Assembly (NCBI RefSeq): GCF_001570405.1
Contig: NZ_BBYM01000019.1
Coordinates: 1-63,838, forward strand
DNA from: Microtetraspora niveoalba
GTDB taxonomy: Bacteria; Actinomycetota; Actinomycetes; Streptosporangiales; Streptosporangiaceae
Direction of reading: 5' to 3'
Length of the DNA stretch: 63,838 nucleotides
Positions 1 to 7,952 of this stretch are shown piece by piece (the stretch's first letter is position 1; every line of letters starts with the position of its first letter). Below the pieces are notes generated by a model, which made no database searches, was not told the DNA's origin, and was given only the letters and a program-made list of their open reading frames with translations. A program made the position numbers and the translations under genes.

Positions 1-1
1 G

Positions 2-115
2 GATCGGGTGGAGGTGATCGATCAGGGGGACGGGACGGTGTCGATGCGGTTCCACCGTTATTCGAAGCTGTCGTATCCCCGGCAACGGTCCCGGCCGTGG
101 GTGGCCAGACGGTGA
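2..115 (+). CDS. 3' tail of a truncated ORF (product unknown)
   Basis: An open frame enters from the left edge and ends with TGA at 113-115, giving 37 residues rich in Arg and aromatics (contains FHRYSKLSYPRQ). The short basic tail following a charged beta-like stretch would fit the C-terminus of a transposase or other DNA-binding protein, but no motif is diagnostic. It is listed only because the frame is open to the edge and the repeat field starts directly after its stop. Confidence 0.25.
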   Translation, partial: DRVEVIDQGDGTVSMRFHRYSKLSYPRQRSRPWVARR

Positions 116-129
116 TCAGTCACCGCCGG

Positions 130-420
130 TCCGGGCCTACCTGCCTGTGTATGCGGTGGCGGGGTCTGGCAGTGTGCCCGGCCTCCACGGTCCCGGCGTA
201 CCTGCCCGTGCGGGGGCGGGGTTGGCCTGGGCGGTGCGTGGGCGCGGTGAGTATGGCAGTGTGCCCGGCCTTCACGGTCCGGGTCTACCTGCCTGTGCAT
301 GCGGCGGGGTTGGCCTGGGCGGTGCGTGGGCGGGGTGAGTATGGCAGTGTGTGCCCGGCCTCCACGGTCCGAACCCGCCTGTGTGTGCGGGGGTCGCCCA
401 GGCAGTGCGCCGGACCTCCA
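130..420. repeat. Tandem repeat, about 87-88 bp unit
   Basis: The core ggcagtgt(gt)gcccggcc starts at about 168, 255 and 343, spacings of 87 and 88 bp, and is each time followed by a cacggtcc segment, a cctgcctgtg-like segment and a ggttggcctgggcggtgcgtggg segment. The unit is not a multiple that keeps any one frame cleanly open, so I treat it as non-coding tandem duplication. It lies between a truncated ORF and the sigma factor gene. Confidence 0.7.
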
Positions 421-429
421 CGGACTGGC

Positions 430-780
430 CCTCCACATGCCCACGCTCCGTGCGCCCGCACTTGACGCGTCGGATCTCCGCGCGACGGACCTTCGCGCAC
501 CGGGACTCCACGGTCGGACCTCCATGTGTCGGATCCCCATGTACTGGTAGGTCTGCCGGAATTCCACGCCCCGGACCTTCGCGAGTCGGCCCTCTTTGCG
601 CTGGTGGGGCACGTGCCGGACCTCCAGGCGTTGGGACTCGGCGCGTCGGGGACCCGGGCCACGACCCCCGGCCTGCCGGATCTCCGTGCGTTGAACTTCC
701 ATGTACTGGTGGGCACGTGCCGGAGTTCCCGCTTCGGACCTCTATGCGCCGGTTCCCTACGGCGGTGGTGCGGGAGCGGT
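430..780. repeat. Degenerate about 15-bp repeats (ggacctccgcgcg-like)
   Basis: Short imperfect units such as cggatctccgcg, cggaccttcgcg, cggacctccatg and cggacctccagg recur at roughly 15-bp steps. In one frame they spell pentapeptide-like text (SDLRA-TDLRA-PGLHG), and the opposite strand also gives five-residue periodicity. No ribosome binding site, promoter or continuous frame goes with them, so this looks like repeat expansion or the remains of a pentapeptide-repeat gene rather than a working one. The stretch 116-863 contains nothing else I can name. Confidence 0.5.
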
Positions 781-863
781 ATCGGGTCGCGGCGTGAACT
801 CATAGGCGGGCTCGTGGCGAGACAGGATGTTCCCTGTCCCCCACGAAAGGCCGTCCACGTGTC

Positions 864-1457
864 ATGGTGCGCCCGTTGACCGCGATCCCCGCGGACCGGG
901 TCCGCGACTCGGACCTCATCGGCGAATCCCGGACCGATCCAGAAGCGTTCGCCGCTCTTTTCGACCGCTATTCCAGCATGCTGTACAGATATGTCTCCCG
1001 ACGGCTCGGCCCGGAGGTCGCCGAGGATCTGGTCGGCGAGACGTTCCTGATCGCCTTCGCCCGGCGGGACCGCTACGACGCGGCCTACGCGGACGCCCGG
1101 CCGTGGCTCTTCGGCATCGTCACCAAGCTCGTCTCGCGGCACCGGCGTGCCGAGTCCGCCCGATATCGCGCCCTGCTGCGCAGTCCGGCCGAGGAAATGG
1201 TCGACTTCCCCGACGATCGTGTGGCGTCGGGGGTCACCGCGAGGTCCGCCCGCCCGGCGCTCGCCCGCGCCCTGGCCGCGCTCCCCGCGCGCGACCGCGA
1301 CGTGCTGCTGCTGATCGCGTGGGGCGACCTGTCGTACGAGGAGGTCGCGCGGGCCCTGGACATCCCGGTCGGCACCGTGCGCTCCCGTCTGAACCGGGCC
1401 AGGAAGAAGGTCCGCGCCGCGCTCGGCGACACAAACCCGATGCACGAGGAGGAGTGA
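864..1457 (+). CDS. ECF-type RNA polymerase sigma factor
   Basis: The 197-residue product directs RNA polymerase to a specific promoter set. A sigma-70 region 2 lies at about residues 30-100 (ALFDRYSSMLYRYV, then EDLVGETFLIAF and the RPWLFGI core). Region 4 lies at about 130-185 with LPARDRDVLLLIAWGDLSYEEVA and the recognition helix GTVRSRLNRAR. There is no extended SnoaL domain, so it is a compact ECF factor. The stop sits one base before the next gene, an LCP protein with a short anti-sigma-like N-terminus, so the pair probably forms one signalling operon. In this family the gene downstream commonly encodes a membrane partner. The start is the first ATG with a modest upstream GAAAGG. Confidence 0.9.
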   Translation: MVRPLTAIPADRVRDSDLIGESRTDPEAFAALFDRYSSMLYRYVSRRLGPEVAEDLVGETFLIAFARRDRYDAAYADARPWLFGIVTKLVSRHRRAESARYRALLRSPAEEMVDFPDDRVASGVTARSARPALARALAALPARDRDVLLLIAWGDLSYEEVARALDIPVGTVRSRLNRARKKVRAALGDTNPMHEEE

Positions 1458-1458
1458 C

Positions 1459-2550
1459 ATGGACGATCTGAAGCTGCTCCGCGACTTCGGGCGCGAGCTG
1501 GAGCACGAGCCCCCGGCCTCGCTCGCCCGTCAGCGCGGACGCCTGCTCGACCCCTCAGCCCGGAGCCGGACCGCGCGGGCCGGCGGGCCCCGCCGTACGC
1601 GCAACTGGGCGATGCTGGCGCTCGCGGCCGGGCTCACCGCGGCCGTCGTGACCGTGCCGACCGTGCTGCTCAGCGGGTCCTTCGACGTGGTGAAGATGCC
1701 GGACGGGGGCTCCCGGAGCGCGGGCGGCGGGACCGCGAGCGTGACCGCCGGGCCGCTCAACCTGCTGCTGATCGGCTCCGACACCCGGGAGGGGGCCAAC
1801 GCGGAGTACGGCCCGCACATGACGACCGACGGCGGGCGGAGCGACAGCATGGTCCTGGTGCACCTGGCCGCCGACCGGAAGAGCGCCCAGGCGGTGAGCA
1901 TCCCCAGGGACTCGATGGTCCCGATCCCCGAGTGCCGTGGAGCCGACCGCAAGGTGCTCCCCGCCCACACCGGAATGATCAATTCGGCGTACGCCGAGGG
2001 CGGGCTCGTCTGCGCCCGCAGGACGATCGAGACGCTGACCGGAGTCCCGGTCGATTACGCGATCGCGATCGACTTCTCCGGGTTCAAGGGCATGATCGAC
2101 GCCCTCGGAGGCGTGGAGATCACCCTGCCCAAGGCGGTCGACGACCCCAAGGCGAAGCTGCGCCTGCCCGCCGGCCGCCAGATGCTCAACGGCGAGCAGG
2201 CCCTGGGATACGCCCGGCTCCGCTACGCGCTGGGCGATGGGTCCGACATCATGCGGATCAAGCGCCAGCAGGTGCTGATGCGCGCCATCATCAAGAAGGC
2301 CGCGGACCTGCCCACCACCCTTCGACTCCCGGACTTCCTGAAGGCCGCGCGCGCCTCGATCACGACCGAGCCCGGCCTGAACCTGGAGGAGATGCTCGCC
2401 CTCGCCCGCGGCCTGGCGGGGATGAAGCCGAGCGCCACCACGTTCATGACCGTCCCGGTCCGCCCGTACCCGCCCGACCGCAACCGCCTCTCCTGGAAGC
2501 AGCCGGAGGCCGGCGAGCTGTTCAAGCGGATCGCGAGCGACAGTAAGTAA
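1459..2550 (+). CDS. LytR-CpsA-Psr (LCP) family protein with anti-sigma-like N-terminus
   Basis: The 363-residue protein has a cytosolic N-terminus (residues 1-50, MDDLKLLRDFGRELEHE style), one membrane helix (about 52-72) and an extracytoplasmic LCP domain (about 95-300). LCP hallmarks are NLLLIGSDTR, the R/D-rich GGRSDSMVLVHL, SIPRDSMV and GYARLRYALGDGSDIMR. LCP proteins transfer undecaprenyl-linked glycopolymers to peptidoglycan. The N-terminus resembles proteins encoded right after ECF sigma factors in Streptosporangiales (the CU044_5270-type partner), so this chain may link sigma control to wall assembly; that is inference. It follows the sigma gene at once and ends before a strong hairpin. 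Confidence 0.85.
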   Translation: MDDLKLLRDFGRELEHEPPASLARQRGRLLDPSARSRTARAGGPRRTRNWAMLALAAGLTAAVVTVPTVLLSGSFDVVKMPDGGSRSAGGGTASVTAGPLNLLLIGSDTREGANAEYGPHMTTDGGRSDSMVLVHLAADRKSAQAVSIPRDSMVPIPECRGADRKVLPAHTGMINSAYAEGGLVCARRTIETLTGVPVDYAIAIDFSGFKGMIDALGGVEITLPKAVDDPKAKLRLPAGRQMLNGEQALGYARLRYALGDGSDIMRIKRQQVLMRAIIKKAADLPTTLRLPDFLKAARASITTEPGLNLEEMLALARGLAGMKPSATTFMTVPVRPYPPDRNRLSWKQPEAGELFKRIASDSK

Positions 2551-2556
2551 CCGGAG

Positions 2557-2625
2557 CGCCCCGCGGGCCGGACGGCCGACGCCACGAGGAGTTCTCCCAG
2601 GAGGAACCTCCCGGCCCGCGGGGCG
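2557..2625 (+). terminator. Hairpin terminator after the sigma/LCP operon
   Basis: A perfect 15-bp inverted repeat (arms 2557-2571 and 2611-2625, cgccccgcgggccgg and its complement) encloses a 39-nt loop. There is no U-tract, as is common in actinobacteria. It separates the LCP gene from the ABC importer promoter. Confidence 0.65.
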
Positions 2626-2638
2626 TCACGCCGAGTTG

Positions 2639-2672
2639 TCGCAATCTCCTCGCAATTACTGTCAGCTTGCAA
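2639..2672 (+). promoter_or_regulatory. Candidate Nur-type nickel-response operator
   Basis: TCGCAA (2639-2644), five bases, TCGCAA (2650-2655), then TTGCAA (2667-2672) overlapping the -35 element. The Streptomyces nickel regulator Nur is described as binding tTGCaa-N5-ttGCAA, so the first pair matches spacing and most bases with C for T at one position of each half. An identical GCAATTAC also occurs twice (2652-2659 and 2669-2676). If bound, it would block the promoter of the importer operon. Confidence 0.45.
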
Positions 2673-2696
2673 TTACATGGGGCGGCGTTCTACCTT
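2667..2696 (+). promoter_or_regulatory. Promoter of the ABC importer operon, probably leaderless
   Basis: A -35 TTGCAA (2667-2672) and a -10 TACCTT (2691-2696) are separated by 18 bp. Transcription would begin about 2703-2704, on the ATG at 2704, which has no ribosome binding site. This supports a leaderless mRNA and the 2704 start over the upstream ATG at 2677, which lies within the promoter. Confidence 0.5.
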
Positions 2697-2703
2697 CGGC
2701 CCC

Positions 2704-4263
2704 ATGAGAAGTGCCCTGACCCGGCTCGCGCTCGCCGCGACCGTCGGACTGTCCGCCGCCTGCTCGGCCGCCCCCGCCCAGGACCGCCCCGCGAGAACGG
2801 ACACGTTCGTCGCCGGGCTCGGCTCGGAGCCCGACTCGCTGAACCCCGTCATGGGCTACGCCGCCGACGGCGGTTCGCTGATGTTCGACGGCCTGGTGAC
2901 CAGGAACGCCGACCTGACCCTGCGCCCCGCCCTCGCCACCGGCGTGCCCGAGGTCAAGGGCAAGACCGTCACCTTCACGCTGCGCACCGGCGTGACCTTC
3001 CACGATGGAAATCCGCTGACCAGCGCGGACGTCGCCTACACCTACCGCTCGGTCCTCGACGAGAAGAACAACTCGGGCATCCGCGGCGACTACGCCGCGA
3101 TCGAGTCCGTCGACGCCCCCGACCCGGCGACCGTGGTGTTCCACCTCAAGTACCCGTACGCGCCGATCCTGCAGCGGGCCACGCTCGGCATCGTGCCGGA
3201 CGGCAGCCTGGAACGCTCCGGTTTCGAGGCGAAGCCGGTCGGCAGCGGACCGTACCGGTTCGTGTCCCGGACGCCGGGCGACAAGATCGTGATGGAGGCG
3301 AACCCGTCCTACTGGGGCGGCGCTCCGGCGATCAAGAAGCTGGTGCTGGCGTTCTCCTCCGACGACAACGTGCGGACCACCCGCATGGCGGCCGGGGAGT
3401 TCGACGCGGTCGAGCTGCCGCCCAAGGCAGCCGCGCGGTTCGAGAACACCGACGGCCTGACCGTCCACCGGGTGCCGAGCGCCGACTACCGGGGCGTGAT
3501 GTTCCCGATGAACGAGCCGGTCACCGGCGACCTCGCCATCCGCAAGGCGGTCAACCTCGCCGTCGACCGGGCGGCCATGGTGAAGACGATCCTCGCCGGG
3601 GCCGGCCGTCCCGCGTTCGGGCCGATCCCTCCGGACACGACCTGGCACAACCCCGCCGTCGAGGGCTCCCCCGCCGCCGACCAGGCCCAGGCCGTACGGG
3701 TGCTGGAGGAAGCCGGATGGGTCGCGGGCGCCGACGGCGTGCGGGCGAAGAAGGGGACGGCCGCGCGGTTCACGCTGATGTACCCCGCCGGCGACTCGCT
3801 GCGCAAGGAGCTCGCCCTCGCGGTGGCCTCCGACGCGAAGAAGGTCGGCCTCGACATCAGGCCGACCGGCCTGGACTGGGACGCCATCGAGCCGCGGATG
3901 AGCAAGGACGCCCTGATGATGGGCATGGGCACGCCGTTCGACCCGGACTACACCAACTTCGAGACGTTCCATTCGAGCTTCGCCGGCCAGGGCTTCTTCA
4001 ACCCGGGCCACTACAAGTCGCCCGAGGTGGACGAGCTCCTGGAGAAGGGCCGCGAGGAGACCGACCCGGCCGCGCGCAAGCAGGCGTACGACGCCGTGCA
4101 GCGGCGCATCCGCGAGGACGAGGCCTGGGCGTACCTGGTCTTCCTTGAGCACGTGTACGTCGTGCGCGGCGCGTGGACGGGCATCGCCCCCAGCGTCGAG
4201 GCACACGAGCACGCCGCCGGCGGCCTGTTCCGCAACCTCGCCGAGTGGAGGCCGGCGGCGTGA
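2704..4263 (+). CDS. ABC transporter substrate-binding lipoprotein (family 5, peptide/nickel type)
   Basis: The 519-residue protein is a solute-binding protein of the DppA/OppA/NikA family. The signal peptide ends in a lipobox LSAAC with the lipidated Cys at residue 20, so it is anchored outside the membrane. Family features include an N-terminal AGLGSEPDSLNP, FTLRTGVTFHDGNPLTSADVAYTY (the family signature region) and NPSYWGG. It is the first gene of a five-gene operon with two permeases and two ATPases. The substrate cannot be read from sequence. The Nur-like operator upstream favours nickel; oligopeptide or metallophore uptake is the alternative. Its TGA overlaps the GTG of the next gene. 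Confidence 0.85.
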   Translation: MRSALTRLALAATVGLSAACSAAPAQDRPARTDTFVAGLGSEPDSLNPVMGYAADGGSLMFDGLVTRNADLTLRPALATGVPEVKGKTVTFTLRTGVTFHDGNPLTSADVAYTYRSVLDEKNNSGIRGDYAAIESVDAPDPATVVFHLKYPYAPILQRATLGIVPDGSLERSGFEAKPVGSGPYRFVSRTPGDKIVMEANPSYWGGAPAIKKLVLAFSSDDNVRTTRMAAGEFDAVELPPKAAARFENTDGLTVHRVPSADYRGVMFPMNEPVTGDLAIRKAVNLAVDRAAMVKTILAGAGRPAFGPIPPDTTWHNPAVEGSPAADQAQAVRVLEEAGWVAGADGVRAKKGTAARFTLMYPAGDSLRKELALAVASDAKKVGLDIRPTGLDWDAIEPRMSKDALMMGMGTPFDPDYTNFETFHSSFAGQGFFNPGHYKSPEVDELLEKGREETDPAARKQAYDAVQRRIREDEAWAYLVFLEHVYVVRGAWTGIAPSVEAHEHAAGGLFRNLAEWRPAA

Positions 4264-5243
4264 TCCGCGCGCTCGCCCGGATGGCCGTATGGCGGCTGGT
4301 CTTCGCCGTCCCGTTGTTGCTCGCGGTGACGATGGGGATGTTCGCGCTGGCCAAGGCGTCGCCGTTCGACCCGGTACGGCAGTATCTCGGCGACCGGGCG
4401 TTGACGACGAGCCCCGAGGTCACGGAGCGGATCCGGGCCAACTGGGGCCTGGACCGCCCGCTCGCCGAGCAGTACCTCACCTGGCTGGGCAACCTGGTCC
4501 GCGGCGACCTCGGCGACTCCCGCAGCCTGCACCGGCCGGTCGCCGAGGTGATCGGCGACCGGCTCGGCTGGACGCTGCTCGCGGTCGGCTGCGCTCTCGT
4601 GCTGATGCTGGCCGGGAGCCTGGTCGCGGGCGTGCTCGCGGCCTGGCGGCGCGGATCGTGGCTGGACCGCGTCATCACCGGCACCGCGTACGCGAACGAG
4701 GCGGCCCCGGTCTTCTGGACCGGCCTGCTGGTGATCTGGGTGTTCGCGGTGAAGCTGCGCTGGTTGCCCTCGGGCGGGCTCACCGACCCCGCCGCGACCG
4801 GCGTCGAGCCGGGCGACCTGCTGCGGCACATGGTCCTGCCGGTGGTCGTGCTGGCGTTCTCCCAGTCCTCCTGGCTGGTGCTGTTCGTGCGCGAGTCGCT
4901 GATCGGCACCCTGCGTGAGGACTTCGTCGTCGGGGCGCGGGCGCGCGGGCTGCGCGAGAGCACGGTGATCCTGCGGCACGCGCTGCGCGCGGCGCTGCTG
5001 CCGTTCATCACGCTGCTCGGCGCGCGGGTGCCCGAGCTGGTGACCGGCGCGATCCTGGTCGAGTCCGTCTTCTCGTGGCCGGGGGTCGCCTCGACGTCCG
5101 TGCAGGCGGCGCTGTCCGCGGACTTCCCGCTGCTCGCTGCGCTCACGCTGCTCGCCACCCTCGCGGTGGTCGTCGGCAGCCTGCTCGCCGACACCGCGTA
5201 CGTCTTCGCCGACCCGCGGGTGCGGGTCCTGGGGGTGAGCTGA
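4260..5243 (+). CDS. ABC transporter permease 1 (DppB/NikB type)
   Basis: The 327-residue inner-membrane permease has about six helices, beginning with VWRLVFAVPLLLAVTMGMFAL. The BPD_transp_1 loop that docks the ATPase is seen as the EAA-like segment VVGARARGLRESTVILRHALRAALLP. The GTG start overlaps the upstream TGA (GTGA) and is preceded by a GGAGG in the end of the previous gene, so translation is coupled. Longer upstream starts would run through the previous gene and lack this signal. It should pair with the next gene to form the channel of the importer. Confidence 0.88.
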   Translation: MIRALARMAVWRLVFAVPLLLAVTMGMFALAKASPFDPVRQYLGDRALTTSPEVTERIRANWGLDRPLAEQYLTWLGNLVRGDLGDSRSLHRPVAEVIGDRLGWTLLAVGCALVLMLAGSLVAGVLAAWRRGSWLDRVITGTAYANEAAPVFWTGLLVIWVFAVKLRWLPSGGLTDPAATGVEPGDLLRHMVLPVVVLAFSQSSWLVLFVRESLIGTLREDFVVGARARGLRESTVILRHALRAALLPFITLLGARVPELVTGAILVESVFSWPGVASTSVQAALSADFPLLAALTLLATLAVVVGSLLADTAYVFADPRVRVLGVS

Positions 5244-6133
5244 TGACCACCGGCACGCGGGCGCGCCCCTGGGCGCGCGGCCGGGACCGGGGACGACGGG
5301 ACCGGCGACGGGACGGGGCCGGTTCGCGCCGCCTGGCGACGTTGACGCTGGCGGTGCTCGGGCTGGCCGTGCTGCTGGTGCCGCTGGTCGCCCGGCTCGA
5401 CCAGAGCCAGGTGGACCTGCAGTCGGCTTCGCTCCCGCCGGGGCTCGCGCACCCGTTCGGCACCGACGAGATGGGCCGCGACGTGCTGCTCCGCGTGGTG
5501 TACGGCCTGCGCGTGTCGCTGCTGGTCGGCCTGGTGGCGGCGGCGGTGTCGGCGACGGTCGGCACGCTCGTGGGACTGGTCGCCGGAACGCTCGGCGGGA
5601 TGGCCGACCGGGTCCTGATGCGGGTCGTGGACGGCTTCAACTCGGTGCCGCACCTGCTCTTCGGCATCTTCATCGTGGCGATGTTCTCGCCCGGGGCGAC
5701 GGCGGTGGTCGTCTCCGTGGGGCTGACCCACTGGATGACCGCCGCGCGGATCGTCCGCTCCGAGGTGCTCACGCTGCGGTCCCGGCCGTTCGTGGACGCG
5801 GCGATCTCCGCGGGCTCCGGGCGGGCCAGGATCGTGGCGCGGCACTTCCTGCCCCACCTCGCGCCGCACGTGGCGCTGGCCGCGGTGCTCATGGTCCCGC
5901 ACGCCGTCTGGCACGAGACCGCGCTGAGCTTCCTCGGGCTGGGCCTGCCGCCCCACCTCGCCTCGCTCGGCAACATGATCAACGACGGGGCGCGGTCGCT
6001 GCTCGCGGGCGACTGGTGGCCCTCGCTCTTCCCCGGCCTGTTCATCCTCCTGCCGACGCTGGCGATCTCCTCCCTCGCCCAGCGCTGGCGCGACAGGACC
6101 GATCCCCGGCGACGATCGGAGCTCCAGCTATGA
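5243..6133 (+). CDS. ABC transporter permease 2 (DppC/NikC type)
   Basis: The 296-residue permease starts with a very Arg-rich cytosolic tail (residues 1-35) and then a first helix TLTLAVLGLAVLLVPLVA. The DppC-like signature HPFGTDEMGRDVLLRVVYGLRVSL follows, and the ATPase-coupling loop is DAAISAGSGRARIVARHFLPHLAPHVALA. It shares an ATGA overlap with permease 1 and another with the ATPase downstream, so the five genes are tightly coupled. The GC-rich Arg run contains short gggaccggggacgacgggaccggcgacgggac repeats. Confidence 0.88.
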   Translation: MTTGTRARPWARGRDRGRRDRRRDGAGSRRLATLTLAVLGLAVLLVPLVARLDQSQVDLQSASLPPGLAHPFGTDEMGRDVLLRVVYGLRVSLLVGLVAAAVSATVGTLVGLVAGTLGGMADRVLMRVVDGFNSVPHLLFGIFIVAMFSPGATAVVVSVGLTHWMTAARIVRSEVLTLRSRPFVDAAISAGSGRARIVARHFLPHLAPHVALAAVLMVPHAVWHETALSFLGLGLPPHLASLGNMINDGARSLLAGDWWPSLFPGLFILLPTLAISSLAQRWRDRTDPRRRSELQL

Positions 6134-7254
6134 CCGCCACCTCCCGCCTGCGTGTGGACGGCCTCACGGTCCGCTTCCACCTCCCCGCCGCGACCGTGCA
6201 CGCGGTCACCGACGCACGGTTCGAGGTGCGGCGGGGCGAGTGCCTGGCCCTGGTCGGCGAGTCCGGCTGCGGCAAGTCCGTGATGGCGCACGCCCTGCTC
6301 GGCCTGCTGCCCGGCAACGCCGAGGTCACCGGCTCCGCGTGGCTGGAGACCGGGGACGGCGATCCCGTGGATCTGGTCGCCGCCCCGGAGGAGGTCCTGG
6401 CCCGCACCGTGCGCGGACGCCGGATCGGGCTGGTCCCGCAGAGCCCCGCTACCCACCTCACCCCCGTACGGACCGCCAGGTCCCAGTTGGAGGAGGCCCT
6501 GCGGGAGCTCGGCAACCCGGCCAGCGCCGACGACCTGGCCGCGCGGGCCGGGCTGCGCCCCGCCGACCTGGACCGCTATCCGCACGAGTTGTCCGGCGGC
6601 ATGGCGCAGCGGGTGGCCAACGCGCTCGCCCTGGCCGGCGACCCGTGGCTGATCCTCGCCGACGAGCCCACCAGCGGCCTGGACCGGCCGCTCGTGGACG
6701 CCACCATGGCCGAGCTGCGCCGCCTCGCGGACGACGGCCGGGCGGTGCTGCTCATCACGCACGACCTGCGCGCCGCCGAGCTGGTCGCCGACCGCGTCGC
6801 CGTCATGTACGCGAGCCGCGTCGTGTCGGTCGCCCCGGCCGCCCCGTTCTTCGCCGGGCCGCGCCATCCGTACGCGGCGGGCCTGCTGGACGCGCTGCCG
6901 TCCCGCCGGTTCGCGGCCATCCCGGGCCGGCCGCCCGAGCTGACCCGGCTGCCCGGCGGGTGCGCGTTCCTGCCGCGCTGCGACCGTGCCTCCGCCGCCT
7001 GCGAGAACGTTCCCGAGCCGGCCGTGCTCCCGGAGCCCCCGGCTGCCGGGGACGCTGCGGCCGGAAACCCTGGAGCCGGGGACCCCGCGGCCGGGGACCC
7101 TGCGGCCGGGGACCCTGCGGCCGGCCCGGGGGCCTCTCCCGCGGTTTCGGCGCCCGCCGGCCGATCGCCCGCCTCCCGCCACGACGGGCAGGAGGTGGCC
7201 TGCCACCATCCCCTGGACCATCCCCTGGAGCTGGACCGCCATGCTGCGCGCTGA
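6130..7254 (+). CDS. ABC transporter ATPase 1 (DppD/NikD type)
   Basis: The 374-residue ATPase drives the importer. Walker A GESGCGKS is at residues 43-50, the Q-loop region is LVPQSPATHLTP, the signature is LSGGMAQR, Walker B is LILADEPTSGLD and the switch His is in LLITHDL. The C-terminal oligopeptide-type extension contains CAFLPRCDRASAACE, the Cys-rich segment typical of DppD/DppF proteins. It is followed by a low-complexity linker of repeated GDPAA units (about residues 312-335, 15-bp repeats in the DNA) that this family normally lacks. It overlaps the next ATPase gene by 14 bp. Confidence 0.88.
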   Translation: MTATSRLRVDGLTVRFHLPAATVHAVTDARFEVRRGECLALVGESGCGKSVMAHALLGLLPGNAEVTGSAWLETGDGDPVDLVAAPEEVLARTVRGRRIGLVPQSPATHLTPVRTARSQLEEALRELGNPASADDLAARAGLRPADLDRYPHELSGGMAQRVANALALAGDPWLILADEPTSGLDRPLVDATMAELRRLADDGRAVLLITHDLRAAELVADRVAVMYASRVVSVAPAAPFFAGPRHPYAAGLLDALPSRRFAAIPGRPPELTRLPGGCAFLPRCDRASAACENVPEPAVLPEPPAAGDAAAGNPGAGDPAAGDPAAGDPAAGPGASPAVSAPAGRSPASRHDGQEVACHHPLDHPLELDRHAAR

Positions 7255-7888
7255 CGGCGTGACCGTCGCCTACGACCGCCACCGGGTGCTCGACCGGGTG
7301 GCGATAGCCGTACCTCCCGGGGAGGTGACGGGGCTCGCCGGGCCGAGCGGATGCGGCAAGTCGAGCCTGGCCCGGGTCCTCGCCCTGCTGCTGCGGCCCG
7401 CCGCCGGGACGGTCAGCGTGGACGGCGAGGAGGTCCGCCGCTGGCGGCACCGCGCCGCGCCCGCCCTGCGTACGAAGGTCGCGCTGGTCTTCCAGCAGCC
7501 CCGGCTCGCCGTCGATCCCCGTTTCACCCTGCTCGACATCGTCGCCGAGCCGTTGCGCGTGGCACGGCTGCCGCTCGACCGGGCCGAGCGGCTCGCCGAG
7601 GAGATGGGCCTCACCCCGGACCTGCTCACCCGGCGTCCGCACGAGGTGTCCGACGGGCAGCTCCAGCGGGCCTGCGTCGCCCGCGCGCTCGCGCTCAGGC
7701 CGCGCTACGTGATCTGCGACGAGATGACCACCATGCTCGACGCCTCGACCCAGGCCCATCTCGTCGCCCGGCTGGAGGAGTACCGCCGGGAGTCGGGCGC
7801 CGGGGTGCTCGCGATCAGCCATGACACCGATCTGCTCGACCGGTGGTGCGGGCCGGACGCCACGGTCCACCGGTTCGGGGACGCCTGA
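7241..7888 (+). CDS. ABC transporter ATPase 2 (DppF/NikE type), variant signature
   Basis: This short 215-residue ATPase, without the usual oligopeptide C-terminal extension, completes the importer. Walker A is GPSGCGKSS, the Q-loop is VFQQPRLAVDPR and Walker B is YVICDEMTTMLDA. The signature motif reads VSDGQ instead of LSGGQ, replacing the first Gly by Asp, and the D-loop is likewise unusual. Asymmetric heterodimeric ABC importers often keep one consensus and one degenerate site, so this may be the weak site. The ATG at 7241 was chosen because earlier starts lie well inside the previous gene and the domain begins here (MLRADGVTVAYD). Confidence 0.85.
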   Translation: MLRADGVTVAYDRHRVLDRVAIAVPPGEVTGLAGPSGCGKSSLARVLALLLRPAAGTVSVDGEEVRRWRHRAAPALRTKVALVFQQPRLAVDPRFTLLDIVAEPLRVARLPLDRAERLAEEMGLTPDLLTRRPHEVSDGQLQRACVARALALRPRYVICDEMTTMLDASTQAHLVARLEEYRRESGAGVLAISHDTDLLDRWCGPDATVHRFGDA

Positions 7889-7897
7889 CGAAGGCCG

Positions 7898-7921
7898 CCC
7901 GCCGCGAGCGCGCGCGGCGGG
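7898..7921. terminator. Hairpin between convergent genes
   Basis: A 9-bp GC stem (cccgccgcg at 7898-7906, complement at 7913-7921) with a 6-nt loop lies between the ATPase stop and the stop of the convergent hypothetical gene. Confidence 0.5.
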
Positions 7922-7952
7922 ACGTGTTGTGCCGTACGGGGACCGGGGCGCC

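Noticed and set aside
299-797. Possible pentapeptide-repeat protein in the left repeat field
   Set aside because: The five-residue pattern shifts frame, has no ribosome binding site and no full-length open frame.
2662-4212. Long minus-strand open frame opposite the substrate-binding protein (and similar ones opposite 32-35 kb, 41.5-43.2 kb and 58.6-61.4 kb)
   Set aside because: High GC at third positions leaves antisense frames open; products are Arg/Gly/Pro filler without family motifs, while the plus-strand genes have clear domains.
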